Assembly: GCA_943325035.2 (NCBI GenBank)
Contig: CALPNW020000006.1
Coordinates: forward strand, 1-40,913
Length of the DNA stretch: 40,913 nucleotides
Reading direction: 5' to 3'
Source of the DNA: Sphingobacterium thalpophilum
GTDB lineage: Bacteria; Bacteroidota; Bacteroidia; Chitinophagales; Chitinophagaceae
In this document: positions 18,534-26,306 of the stretch, one piece after another
How positions within the stretch are numbered: the stretch's first letter is position 1
How the letters are laid out: each line of letters begins with the position of its first letter
The notes under the pieces: model-generated
Database searches by the model: none
Told to the model about the DNA's origin: nothing
What the model saw: only the letters and a program-made list of their open reading frames with translations
Made by a program: the position numbers and the translations under genes

Positions 18534-18567
18534 AAAAAAACTCCGAGATCAGATGAAATCGGAGTTT
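18534..18567 (-). terminator. Intrinsic terminator downstream of tRNA-Lys
   Basis: Read on the minus strand, AAACTCCGA and TCGGAGTTT form a stem with a 12-base loop, followed by a continuous run of seven T. It sits 26 bases beyond the 3' end of the tRNA and faces the terminator of the convergent dehydrogenase gene. Confidence 0.8.
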
Positions 18568-18592
18568 GTAAGGCTATTTACTAGCTAGTTTG

Positions 18593-18665
18593 TGATCCCG
18601 CTGGGACTCGAACCCAGGACCCATACATTAAAAGTGTATTGCTCTACCAACTGAGCTACAGAATC
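18593..18665 (-). tRNA. tRNA-Lys (anticodon UUU)
   Basis: 73 bases fold as a complete cloverleaf on the minus strand: acceptor GATTCTG/CGGGATC with two G-T wobbles, D arm GCTC/GAGC, anticodon stem ATACA/TGTAT around loop CTTTTAA (anticodon TTT), five-base variable region GGGTC, T stem CTGGG/CCCAG with TTCGAGT loop, and discriminator A. The CCA end is not encoded, as is usual in Bacteroidota. The anticodon fixes the identity as lysine. Confidence 0.96.
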
Positions 18666-18702
18666 ATAACTTTTATCGTTACCGATATCGTTATTTGGGT
18701 TG

Positions 18703-18733
18703 CAAAAATAAGAGAATTTAAACCTTCACCAAA
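18703..18733 (-). promoter_or_regulatory. Promoter of tRNA-Lys
   Basis: On the minus strand TTTG (18730-18733), a 19-base spacer and TATTTTTG (18703-18710) match the Bacteroidota housekeeping promoter, which has a TTTG-like -33 and a TAnnTTTG -7 element. The tRNA starts 37 bases downstream of the -7 box. Confidence 0.8.
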
Positions 18734-18774
18734 TTTTTATTTAGTTTTTCTCATTTTTTTTGAAGAATTATCTA

Positions 18775-18804
18775 TTTGTGTCGTTTTGCTTCTGCTTACA
18801 TTTG
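18775..18804 (+). promoter_or_regulatory. Promoter of the SDR gene
   Basis: TTTG at 18775-18778, an 18-base spacer and TACATTTG at 18797-18804 fit the Bacteroidota promoter pattern. The inferred transcript begins only a few bases before the ATG at 18828, which rules out the longer reading frame that runs back into the tRNA gene. Confidence 0.65.
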
Positions 18805-18827
18805 TTGTATCTCTAAATTTAATACAT

Positions 18828-19634
18828 ATGTCTTTGTTTAACAATAAAGTGGTAGTAGTTACCGGCGGATCCGAAGGAATCGGCAAATCGCTGGTAGATA
18901 TTTTTCTTCAGCAGGGGGCTAAAGTGGCTACCTGCAGCAGAAATTACGATAAGTTATACCGTCTCCAAAAGCAATACCCCGGTAAACCGCTACTTATTCA
19001 TTCTGCAGACGTAAGTAATGAACAGGATTGTACCAATTTCATTAATATGGTTGTGAAACAGTTTGGCACCATCGATATACTCATCAATAATGCAGGGGTG
19101 TCTATGCGTTCTGAAGTTGCAGATGTAGAATTGGATACCATCCGTAAAGTGATGGACATTAATTTCTGGGGAACGGTTTACTGCACCAAACTGTCACTGC
19201 CATACATTCTTAAGAATAATGGAACCGTTGTAGGCGTTTCTTCTATTGCAGGCTTTCGCGGTCTTCCCGGAAGAAGTGGCTATTCTGCCTCTAAATTTGC
19301 TGTGAACGGCTGGCTGGAGTCTTTGAGAACCGAATTACTGGATAGCGGCACCAACATTATGTGGGTATGTCCGGGCTTTACTACCTCTAATATCCGCAAC
19401 GTTGCGCTCAATAAAGAAGGGAAGGCTCATGGTGAATCACCAATGGACGAGGGCAAGATGATGCCATCTGCAGAGTGTGCTGCACATATCGTTAAAGCTA
19501 TTGAGAAAAGGAAAAGAACCCTGGTGCTTACTTTTAATGGCAAACGCACTGTTTTCCTGAATAAATTTTTTCCGGGGCTGGCAGACAAACTTGTAAAGAA
19601 TTTTTTCTATAAAAACGGGCACCTGGTGAAATAA
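18828..19634 (+). CDS. Short-chain dehydrogenase/reductase (SDR), classical type
   Basis: A 268-aa NAD(P)-dependent oxidoreductase. The cofactor motif VTGGSEGIG occurs at residues 11-19, NNAG at 87-90, the catalytic serine around 138-139, and Y152-x3-K156 (YSASK), so the active site is complete. The substrate cannot be inferred; many such genes are annotated as generic SDR or 3-ketosphinganine-type reductases. The frame stays open 63 codons upstream but that part overlaps the tRNA and reads as non-coding, so I place the start at the ATG preceding SLFNNKVVV. The next gene follows after 30 bases on the same strand. Confidence 0.9.
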   Translation: MSLFNNKVVVVTGGSEGIGKSLVDIFLQQGAKVATCSRNYDKLYRLQKQYPGKPLLIHSADVSNEQDCTNFINMVVKQFGTIDILINNAGVSMRSEVADVELDTIRKVMDINFWGTVYCTKLSLPYILKNNGTVVGVSSIAGFRGLPGRSGYSASKFAVNGWLESLRTELLDSGTNIMWVCPGFTTSNIRNVALNKEGKAHGESPMDEGKMMPSAECAAHIVKAIEKRKRTLVLTFNGKRTVFLNKFFPGLADKLVKNFFYKNGHLVK

Positions 19635-19664
19635 CTTGCTTTTGTTTGTCGTTTACTAAGCAGC

Positions 19665-20489
19665 ATGCCCATTCTTACTTTGTCAACGGATATCGGCCAG
19701 CGCGATTATATCGTTGGCGCCCTTAAAGGGCAATTTTTGCAGCTATTGCCCACTATCAATATTGTTGACATTACGCATTATTTGTCTCAGACGAATTATC
19801 CTCTTGCTGCATATACCTGCAATAACGCTTACAAGTACTATCCGGACGGTACTTATCACCTGATCCTGGTCAATGTTTTTGAATCTGCTTTTGATCATTT
19901 TCTGATTGCCAACTATAATAATCAGTACATTATTTGTCCGGACAATGGCCTTATCACCATGATAGCCGGTGTTAAGCCGTTGGAAATTGTAAAAGTGCCT
20001 GTAACTAAAAATGCCAATTTATTAACCATTACGGGTGATCTGGCTGCAGCAGTTTTGAAATTGGAAGAATACCGGACTATTTCTGCCGCTGGGGCACCTG
20101 CTCTGGAGATAGTTGAAAAATATCCGCTGAAACCTACAGCAGGACCCGACTGGATAGAAGGACAGATCCTGTTCATCGATAATTTTGAGAATGTGGTGAT
20201 TAATATCACCCGGCAGGACTTTGAGGAACATGGAAGGGGCAGAAGTTTCAAAATCATGTTTAAAAGGAACGAAACCATCGAAAAACTCAGTCAAAACTAC
20301 GCCGGAGTGCCTGAACATGAAAAAATGGCCTGGTTCAACTCCGCCGGTTATCTGGAGATTGCACTGAGAAACGGAAATATAGCTGGTTTATTTGGCTTAC
20401 AGGGTTACAGTGAGCAAATGCAAAAAGTGAATGCAGCTGCCGGAAATAAGTGGTTTTACCAGACCATACGGGTTTTCTTTGAAAATTAG
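19665..20489 (+). CDS. SAM hydroxide adenosyltransferase family protein (DUF62)
   Basis: A 274-aa protein of the S-adenosyl-L-methionine hydroxide adenosyltransferase family (formerly DUF62), whose characterised members hydrolyse SAM to adenosine and methionine, and which is related to fluorinase and chlorinase. N-terminal LTLSTDIGQRDYIVGALKG and VDITHYL, then CPDNGLIT, match the N-domain; the C-domain begins near WIEGQILFIDNFENVVINI. The family Asp/Asn positions around the SAM pocket appear to be kept. It lies 30 bases after the SDR gene and probably shares its transcript. No sign of halogenase-type loops can be judged by eye. Confidence 0.88.
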   Translation: MPILTLSTDIGQRDYIVGALKGQFLQLLPTINIVDITHYLSQTNYPLAAYTCNNAYKYYPDGTYHLILVNVFESAFDHFLIANYNNQYIICPDNGLITMIAGVKPLEIVKVPVTKNANLLTITGDLAAAVLKLEEYRTISAAGAPALEIVEKYPLKPTAGPDWIEGQILFIDNFENVVINITRQDFEEHGRGRSFKIMFKRNETIEKLSQNYAGVPEHEKMAWFNSAGYLEIALRNGNIAGLFGLQGYSEQMQKVNAAAGNKWFYQTIRVFFEN

Positions 20490-20543
20490 CAAGCCCTCTA
20501 TTTCCCGGCTATTTAAAAACTCCCCTTTATTCTCTTTTTTAGT

Positions 20544-20575
20544 TTGCGGATTTGCGAGTATTTTTGCATCCGCAA
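20544..20575 (+). promoter_or_regulatory. lpdA promoter with bracketing inverted repeat
   Basis: A TAnnTTTG-type -7 box (TATTTTTG, 20559-20566) lies 44 bases before the lpdA ATG. It is enclosed by a perfect 7-base inverted repeat, TTGCGGA (20544-20550) and TCCGCAA (20569-20575). No good -33 TTTG is present at the expected spacing. The arrangement suggests a repressor or redox-regulator site; the regulator is unknown. Confidence 0.55.
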
Positions 20576-20609
20576 TTGTTTTATAATTCAATCAAAAAAT
20601 ACGGGTAAT

Positions 20610-22019
20610 ATGGCATATGATGTAATTGTACTTGGTAGTGGTCCGGGTGGTTATCCGGCAGCAATCCGCGCTTCTCAACTGGGCTTTAAAGTAGCAATCA
20701 TTGAAAAAGAAAGTCTTGGTGGCGTTTGTCTCAACTGGGGTTGTATTCCTACCAAGGCCTTAATTAAAAGTGCACAGGTGTATGAATACATGAAGCATAG
20801 TGCCAGTTACGGGATTAATGCTACAGGTGTACAGCACGATTTTGGCGCTGTTATTAAAAGAAGCCGTGGCGTTGCCGATAAAATGAGCAAGGGCGTTCAG
20901 TTTCTGATGAAGAAGAATAAGATTGATGTGATCATGGGGTATGGCAAAGTAAAAGCCAAAGGACAAATTGAAGTAACTGCTGCTGATGGTTCTAAACAAA
21001 TTGTTGAAGCAAAGAATATAGTAATTGCTACCGGCGGAAGAAGCCGTGAGCTGCCCAACCTGAAACAGGATGGTAAAAAAGTAATTGGTTACAGAGAAGC
21101 TATGGTATTGGCAGAACAGCCTAAAAGCATGATCATTGTAGGCAGTGGTGCAATAGGTGTTGAGTTTGCGTATGTGTACAATAGCATGGGTACTAAAGTA
21201 ACTATTGTAGAATTTTTACCACGCATTGTTCCTGTAGAAGACGAAGATATTTCCAAAGAACTGGAGAAGCAGTACAAAAAAATGGGTGTTGAGATCATGA
21301 CCAATGCTTCTGTAGAATCGGTAGACACCAGCGGCGCGGGTGTAAAAGCAACTGTAAAAAAGCAGGACGGTTCTGTTGTAGTGCTGGAAGCGGATATTGT
21401 TTTAAGTGCAGTAGGAGTGGTTGCCAATATCGAAAATATCGGATTGGAAGAGACTGGTATTAAAACAGAAAAAGGAAGAATTATTGTTGACAAGTATGGT
21501 CAGAGTTCGGTACCGGGCATTTATGCAATCGGGGATTGTTCTCCTGGTCAGGCACTCGCTCACGTTGCTGCCAAGGAAGGTATCAACGCAGCTGAGCATA
21601 TCGGATACAACGAAAAGAAATTCCATCATTTACCGGAAGCAATGGATTACAACAATATTCCAGGCTGTACTTACTGTGTTCCTGAAATTGCCAGTGTTGG
21701 TTATACAGAGAAAGCAGCTAAGGAAGCAGGCTATGAAATTAAAGTAGGTAAGTTTCCGTTCATGGCAAGTGGTAAAGCAAGTGCCGCCGGAGCAACCGAA
21801 GGGTTTGTGAAAGTAATCTATGATGCCAAGTATGGTGAATTCCTCGGATGCCATATGATCGGAACCAACGTCACCGAAATGATTGCGGAAGCTGTGGTTG
21901 CCCGTAAACTGGAAACTACCGCACATGAAATCCTGAATGCAGTTCACCCGCACCCAACCATGAGTGAAGGTCTGAAAGAGGCTACTGCAGCCGCTTACGG
22001 AGAAGCAATTGATATTTAG
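20610..22019 (+). CDS. lpdA: Dihydrolipoyl dehydrogenase (E3)
   Basis: A 469-aa flavoprotein that reoxidises dihydrolipoyl groups of 2-oxoacid dehydrogenase complexes and the glycine cleavage system using NAD+. FAD motif VLGSGPGGYPAA is at residues 7-18, the redox disulfide C40-LNWG-C45 is followed by IPTK, the NAD domain has IIVGSGAIGVEFA, YAIGDC marks the second FAD contact, and the C-terminal HPHPTMSE supplies the His-Glu pair. The ATG at 20610 is chosen because the protein then starts directly with MAYDVIVLGSG; the frame's 22 extra upstream codons cover the promoter. No E1 or E2 genes lie in the window. It points at a degraded intergenic stretch. Confidence 0.96.
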   Translation: MAYDVIVLGSGPGGYPAAIRASQLGFKVAIIEKESLGGVCLNWGCIPTKALIKSAQVYEYMKHSASYGINATGVQHDFGAVIKRSRGVADKMSKGVQFLMKKNKIDVIMGYGKVKAKGQIEVTAADGSKQIVEAKNIVIATGGRSRELPNLKQDGKKVIGYREAMVLAEQPKSMIIVGSGAIGVEFAYVYNSMGTKVTIVEFLPRIVPVEDEDISKELEKQYKKMGVEIMTNASVESVDTSGAGVKATVKKQDGSVVVLEADIVLSAVGVVANIENIGLEETGIKTEKGRIIVDKYGQSSVPGIYAIGDCSPGQALAHVAAKEGINAAEHIGYNEKKFHHLPEAMDYNNIPGCTYCVPEIASVGYTEKAAKEAGYEIKVGKFPFMASGKASAAGATEGFVKVIYDAKYGEFLGCHMIGTNVTEMIAEAVVARKLETTAHEILNAVHPHPTMSEGLKEATAAAYGEAIDI

Positions 22020-22061
22020 TACAGTTTAAAATGACTGGCATATAAAAGGCCCATTATAGAC

Positions 22062-22181
22062 TGAACCCCAAAAGTTGAACTAAATTAGTAATTAAGATTT
22101 ATAATGATGAGCTCGATATTGTATCGGGCTCATTCCATTTAGATTAAGCTTTATTCTGTCATCATTGTAATACTTAATGTA
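22062..22181 (-). mobile_element. Remnant of an IS3-family insertion sequence (transposase C-terminus and one end)
   Basis: On the minus strand a 29-codon frame from 22181 to the stop at 22092-22094 reads YIKYYNDDRIKLNLNGMSPI and then QYRAHHYKS. This is the typical C-terminus of IS3-family OrfB transposases (IxYYNxxRIxxxLxGMSP). Eleven bases past the stop lies TGAACCCCAAAAGTTGAAC (22062-22080), which looks like the matching terminal inverted repeat. An in-frame TGA precedes the tyrosine and no further transposase similarity is readable, so only the last 120 bases or so of the element survive. No second end was found nearby. Confidence 0.8.
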
Positions 22182-22672
22182 TCAGTCATCCCGTAAAGCA
22201 TGTTACACTAAGTCTTAGAAAAGCTACAGAAGTAAATGATTATTATTGAACCACCAATGCCGTATCTGTTCATAAAAATAAACAGATACGGCATCGGAAT
22301 TATTTCCATTGGTCATGGTGTTACTAAGACCGATAAGGTTAAAAACAGAACAACTGATTTATCTCATGACCTCAAAAAAAAGCAGAATCAGCAATTCCAT
22401 TCTATTGCAGGACATATCCCCGGGTGGAATAGTGCTGCCTTGCAGATGAACAACTTATCTTCATCGTTAACAACGCCATTCTAAATAAACACCATGTTGA
22501 AATGGGATACCGAATTGATGGCAAGAATGGCGAGTTGAAATGGGTGTTTGAGGAGGAGGAGCTCTGCAGGAGCCGGAAGGAAACCAGGTATATATTGATG
22601 GTGAAATTTTTGATATTTCTTGAAACTGCCAATGAGCTTGACCTGCAGATCAGAAACATTGTTTAAAAGACC
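22182..22672 (+). other. Degraded gene-like stretch, unrecognised
   Basis: No intact gene is convincing here. An open stretch near 22310-22443 encodes DLKKKQNQQFHSIAGHIPGW and then NSAALQ; a +2-shifted frame without stops continues from 22433 to TAA at 22664-22666, encoding DEQLIFIVNNAILNKHHVEM and then GYRIDGKNGELKWVFEEEEL; a third frame at about 22565-22620 gives QEPEGNQVYIDGEIFDIS. Protein-like text hopping across three frames suggests a gene inactivated by frameshifts. A minimal ORF of 54 codons could start at ATG 22502. I cannot name the family. Together with the IS remnant this fills the gap between lpdA and the DUF4197 gene. Confidence 0.4.
22257..22294. repeat. Perfect 14-base inverted repeat (hairpin)
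   Basis: ATGCCGTATCTGTT (22257-22270) and AACAGATACGGCAT (22281-22294) are exact complements around the 10-base A-rich loop CATAAAAATA. There is no T-tract on either side, so a simple intrinsic terminator is not a good explanation. It lies in the degraded stretch beyond lpdA. Confidence 0.85.
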
Positions 22673-22703
22673 AATAACCTCGATGGCTTAATAGCCGGTT
22701 ATT
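22673..22703 (-). terminator. Possible terminator of the DUF4197 gene
   Basis: AATAACC and GGTTATT form a 7-base stem enclosing a nested GGCT/AGCC hairpin, nine bases after the minus-strand stop codon. On that strand it is followed by GGTCTTTT, which is a weak T-tract. Confidence 0.45.
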
Positions 22704-22711
22704 TCATGTAT

Positions 22712-23470
22712 TTAATTCGCAAATACTTTTTTAAGCAGGTCAGTGGTGCGTGCTACCGGATTTTTGCGGATCTCCTTTTCTTCAATTGCAATCTGGCTGT
22801 AAATACCGCTCATAGATTTTTCAGTCACATAAGCCGCGAGGTCTGGATTGATTTTCTTGAAACTGAATTTATTATAAGTGGTAACCAGGGTATTCCAGTA
22901 TTTGGTTGCATCTGTTTTTTGAAGTGAGCTTTCAATAACAGGTCTGAAGGCATCAGTAAGTTTTGCAGTTGTTTTCTGTTGCAGATAAGCGGTTGCTGAG
23001 GTGTCACTTCCTTTTAAAATACCAAGCGCATCTGTTACAGTCATTTCTTTGATAGCACCGGTAAAAATTGGTGCAGCACTTTTACAGGCATCTTCCGCAG
23101 CTCTGTTCATACTCAGAACGGCATCATCCACCAGTTTACCCATTCCTAAGTTTCTGAGGGTGGTCTCTATTTTTGTTGCTTCGGGTGGAAGTAAAATCTT
23201 TAAAGCAGCATTGGCGAAAAAACCGTCCGGCTTAGAAAGTAATTTACTTCCTTTCTCTGCACCAATGACCAGCGCCTCCTTAAGTCCGTTAGCAATATCA
23301 TCGGACCCTACCTGGTTTACTTTGCCACCAAGCATTTTTTTTAGTATACTGCCCGACGCTGCACTGGTATCAGTTGTTTGTTTTGCTTTTTTCAGTAAAG
23401 CATCCAGCCCTTGTGCATTTAACTGTGTAAATGAAACAAACAGCAATATGGCAATATATTTCATAGTCAT
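22712..23470 (-). CDS. Exported DUF4197 domain protein
   Basis: A 252-aa protein with an N-terminal signal peptide (MKYIAILLFVSFTQLNAQ, probable signal peptidase I site after the Ala-Gln region). The mature part is helical and shows DUF4197 features: GLKEALVIGAEKG, FFANAALKILLPPE, MNRAAEDACKSAAPIF and DALGILKGSDTSAT, ending in KNPVARTTDLLKKVF. The function of the family is unknown; location is periplasmic or outer-membrane associated by inference from the signal. A second ATG two codons in (23464) gives a better signal-peptide start. It follows kdsA on the same strand after 92 bases and may share its promoter. Confidence 0.87.
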   Translation of the reverse strand: MTMKYIAILLFVSFTQLNAQGLDALLKKAKQTTDTSAASGSILKKMLGGKVNQVGSDDIANGLKEALVIGAEKGSKLLSKPDGFFANAALKILLPPEATKIETTLRNLGMGKLVDDAVLSMNRAAEDACKSAAPIFTGAIKEMTVTDALGILKGSDTSATAYLQQKTTAKLTDAFRPVIESSLQKTDATKYWNTLVTTYNKFSFKKINPDLAAYVTEKSMSGIYSQIAIEEKEIRKNPVARTTDLLKKVFAN

Positions 23471-23562
23471 TTCTTTGAACGGCTAAATTACTTATCATTC
23501 AGGGGAGTCTGCTGCTGCAGCAGATACATTAACAATTTATATAGCTGTACAGGTAAATGCTG

Positions 23563-24408
23563 TTAGAGGGAGTTCTTCACTACAGCTTCTCTTAACCTTA
23601 CCAGCTTTTCCAGTAATGCAGGCAGTAAATGCAGTGGTAGCATATTGGCACCATCGCTTTTTGCTACTGCAGGATCAGGGTGCGTTTCTATAAACAATCC
23701 GTTGGCACCGGTAGCAATGGCAGCTTTGGAAATAGTACCAATCATCTGGGGGTTACCTCCGGTTATTCCGCTGGTTTGGTTGGGTTGTTGCAGCGAATGG
23801 GTACAGTCCATGATTACAGGCACTCCATGCTGTTGCATAATCGGTATGTTTCTATAATCCACTACCAGGTCCTGGTAGCCAAAAGTATTTCCTCTTTCGG
23901 TAAGCATGATCTTATTGTTACCTGCTTTCTGAATCTTGTCTACAGCAAAGCGCATAGACTCACCACTTAAAAACTGTCCTTTTTTAACATTTACAATTTT
24001 ATTGGTTTCAGCAGCGGCCAACAACAGCTCTGTTTGTCTGCACAAAAAAGCGGGGATCTGTAAAATATCAATAAATGGTGCAGCCATAGCTGCTTCTTCA
24101 TGAGCGTGAATATCTGAAGTTGTTGGAAGCTGGTAAGTGTCGCCTACTTTCTTTATCAGGGATAAACCGTTATCATCTCCGATACCCGTAAAGGAACTGG
24201 CGCTGGTACGGTTGGCCTTTCTGTAGCTGGCTTTAAATACATTAGGGATACCCAGATTTCTGCAGGTAGCATAAACCTTGTCTGCGATCTCCATGACCAG
24301 CTCTTCACTCTCTACCACACAGGGACCCGCTATTAAAAAGAAGGATTCAGGGTTGTATTGTTGTTTGCTGAAAAGCTCAGTTAAATAGGGGGGAAGTGTA
24401 TAGGACAT
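23563..24408 (-). CDS. kdsA: 3-deoxy-8-phosphooctulonate synthase (KDO8P synthase), metal-dependent class
   Basis: A 281-aa enzyme condensing phosphoenolpyruvate with arabinose 5-phosphate to KDO 8-phosphate, for the inner core of lipopolysaccharide. Diagnostic segments are KASYRKANRTSASSFTG, TTSDIHAHEEA, DILQIPAFLCRQTELL, NVKKGQFLS, LTERGNTFGYQDLVVDYR, MDCTHSLQQP and FIETHPDP. At residue 30 (IAGPCVVES) there is a cysteine where metal-independent enzymes of the E. coli type have asparagine, so this should be the metal-dependent class. It shows a Gram-negative LPS-bearing cell. The upstream region carries a clear promoter. Confidence 0.96.
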   Translation of the reverse strand: MSYTLPPYLTELFSKQQYNPESFFLIAGPCVVESEELVMEIADKVYATCRNLGIPNVFKASYRKANRTSASSFTGIGDDNGLSLIKKVGDTYQLPTTSDIHAHEEAAMAAPFIDILQIPAFLCRQTELLLAAAETNKIVNVKKGQFLSGESMRFAVDKIQKAGNNKIMLTERGNTFGYQDLVVDYRNIPIMQQHGVPVIMDCTHSLQQPNQTSGITGGNPQMIGTISKAAIATGANGLFIETHPDPAVAKSDGANMLPLHLLPALLEKLVRLREAVVKNSL

Positions 24409-24482
24409 ATCAATGGAATTTATTAAGTGGAATAGTAAACAGTAAAAGGTGAATCTAATATTGCTCCTTCAACCGTTCATTG

Positions 24483-24513
24483 CAAAACTAATCAAATTAA
24501 GCGCTGCACCAAA
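24483..24513 (-). promoter_or_regulatory. Promoter of kdsA
   Basis: On the minus strand TTTG (24510-24513), exactly 19 bases and TAGTTTTG (24483-24490) match the Bacteroidota consensus. The kdsA ATG lies 74 bases beyond the -7 box. Confidence 0.75.
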
Positions 24514-24585
24514 GTTCTCCCTTTGGGCTTATTCATTCCCGCACCAGCCATTTTTTTCGTTCCTTTGCAGTCTAAACGATTGATT

Positions 24586-25536
24586 ATGCCTGTAAGGAAA
24601 GATAAGATTCTGGTGATTGGTGCATCCGGACAAATTGGAGTAGAATTAACACTTGCTTTGCGCAGGCAATATGGTAATGCGAATGTGGTGGCATCTGATT
24701 TGAGAGAAGAGAATCCTTTACTGCAGGGAACGGGGCCATATGTAAGTCTGGATGTAATGAACAAGGAAATGCTGCACGTGCAGGTTATCCGTCAGAAAAT
24801 CACCCAGATCTATCTGCTGGCGGCTATTCTTTCTGCTACCGGCGAAAAAAATCCAAACCTGGCCTGGCACCTCAATATGCAGGGATTATTGAACGTGCTG
24901 GACATTGCCAGAGAAGAAAATCTGCACAAAATATACTGGCCAAGCAGTATCGCTGTTTTTGGTCCTACTTCCCCCAAAGTCAACTGCCCTCAGAAAACGG
25001 TAATAGAACCAACCACTGTTTATGGCATCAGTAAATATGCCGGAGAGTTCTGGTGTAATTATTACCACCAACGTTACGGCGTAGATGTAAGAAGCATTCG
25101 TTATCCGGGATTGATCAGTTATAAATCTGCTCCCGGTGGCGGCACTACCGATTATGCAGTTGAAATTTACAGTGAGGCACTGGAGCATAAAAAGTACAAC
25201 TGCTTTTTAAGAGAAGATACATATCTGCCAATGATGTATATGCCGGATGCTATTCGTGCAACACAGGAGCTGATGGATGCGCCATCGGAAAATATCACCG
25301 TAAGAACGTCTTATAATGTTTCGGGCATGAGTTTTTCTCCTAAAGAAATCACTGAAAGCATTCAACATCACCTCCCTGAGTTTACGGTGGAGTGCAAACC
25401 CGACTACCGGCAATCTATAGCGGATAGCTGGCCGCAAAGTATTGATGACAGTGTTGCAAACAAAGATTGGGGCTGGAAGCCCCAATACGATTTGTCTAAA
25501 ATGACAGCAGATATGCTGGAAAACCTGGGTGGATAA
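24586..25536 (+). CDS. L-threonine 3-dehydrogenase, short-chain (epimerase-like) type
   Basis: A 316-aa extended SDR resembling the Flavobacterium-type threonine dehydrogenases, which oxidise L-threonine to 2-amino-3-ketobutyrate with NAD+. Visible features are the NAD motif IGASGQIG at residues 11-18, YWPSSIAVFGP around 117-127, catalytic Y146-x3-K150 (YGISK), the RYPGLIS segment, the family-typical GGGTTDYAVEI and DTYLPMMYMPDA. General NAD-dependent epimerase is the alternative, but GGGTTDYAV and the MMYMPDA loop favour threonine dehydrogenase. The ATG at 24586 (MPVRKDK) is preferred; the longer frame from 24523 runs over the upstream regulatory region. The partner ligase kbl is not in the window. 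Confidence 0.87.
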   Translation: MPVRKDKILVIGASGQIGVELTLALRRQYGNANVVASDLREENPLLQGTGPYVSLDVMNKEMLHVQVIRQKITQIYLLAAILSATGEKNPNLAWHLNMQGLLNVLDIAREENLHKIYWPSSIAVFGPTSPKVNCPQKTVIEPTTVYGISKYAGEFWCNYYHQRYGVDVRSIRYPGLISYKSAPGGGTTDYAVEIYSEALEHKKYNCFLREDTYLPMMYMPDAIRATQELMDAPSENITVRTSYNVSGMSFSPKEITESIQHHLPEFTVECKPDYRQSIADSWPQSIDDSVANKDWGWKPQYDLSKMTADMLENLGG

Positions 25537-25558
25537 TCACGCAGGCTTCAATGATTTT

Positions 25559-26290
25559 TTAGAACCGGATTCCTAATCCCAGATTCAGTCCGCGTATTCC
25601 TGCCCATGGTCCGTCTGATGCCACTACAGCGCCATTTGCAGTTACTGTGGATTTGAATTTAAACGGATCTGCAGTAATACTGTTCAGGTGATCTCTAAGT
25701 ACCTGCTGTTCTGAAGGGCTGAGTGGGGTAGGGCTGGGGAAATCCAGAGTTCCCTTACTAGTTCCATAGTGCCCGCCAATAATCTGAAAATCCAGTATCA
25801 GTTTTCTGGCGATGTTAAACTGATAACCCAGTAATATACCTCCACTGGTAGAAGTGATTTTGCCGGTCATCAGGGCTTCCTTTACCGGTGCGCCCGGAGT
25901 TCCATTGTCGTATTTCACAGGAACAGAAAGATCAAAGGAGGCAAACCTTGCATAGGGAGCAATGTAAAATCCCTTCATTCTTTTTAAACTGAAATAAAAT
26001 CTCAGCTCGGGTGTGATGGCTGTATTGCCAATCTGAAAATTGTCGAAATTGATGTCATTGCTGTTCAGTTGATCTCTGAACTTATCCGCATAGGGTATCG
26101 GGCCCTTGGCCATGGTGCGGTAGCTCAAAGAAAGGGATACATGTTTCATGATACTCCGCTCGTAAGTGAAGTGGTAATTGTTTAAAGCCAGAGAAGACAA
26201 GTTCCATTTCAGGGTATTCTTGCCGGCAAGCAGACTCTGGGATTGGGCCAGCACAGGCAGGCAAAGCATTACTAATAGTAATTTTTTCAT
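25559..26290 (-). CDS. Outer-membrane beta-barrel protein (DUF3575-like)
   Basis: A 243-aa exported protein: signal peptide MKKLLLVMLCLPVLAQSQS followed by alternating strands such as NTLKWNLSSLALNNYHFTYE and ELRFYFSLK, and ending in LGLGIRF with the C-terminal phenylalanine typical of outer-membrane barrels. The start of the mature part (KWNLSSLAL, YERSI) resembles DUF3575 proteins. Role unknown; inferred to sit in the outer membrane. It follows the Rrf2-family regulator gene after 16 bases and is therefore probably cotranscribed with it. It converges on the threonine dehydrogenase gene with only 22 bases between stops. Confidence 0.8.
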   Translation of the reverse strand: MKKLLLVMLCLPVLAQSQSLLAGKNTLKWNLSSLALNNYHFTYERSIMKHVSLSLSYRTMAKGPIPYADKFRDQLNSNDINFDNFQIGNTAITPELRFYFSLKRMKGFYIAPYARFASFDLSVPVKYDNGTPGAPVKEALMTGKITSTSGGILLGYQFNIARKLILDFQIIGGHYGTSKGTLDFPSPTPLSPSEQQVLRDHLNSITADPFKFKSTVTANGAVVASDGPWAGIRGLNLGLGIRF

Positions 26291-26306
26291 GATTTCCGGT
26301 TGATTG

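Noticed and set aside
18639..18827. N-terminal extension of the SDR gene
   Set aside because: It overlaps the tRNA-Lys gene and its promoter, reads as hydrophobic non-family sequence, and a promoter lies at 18775-18804; the start at 18828 fits the SDR fold.
22236..22484. 82-codon plus-strand ORF as an intact gene
   Set aside because: It includes the 14-base palindrome and its similarity-like text appears to continue in another frame; a relic is more likely.
24523..24585. Longer start for the threonine dehydrogenase
   Set aside because: The extra 21 residues do not match the family and the NAD motif is correctly placed from MPVRKDK.
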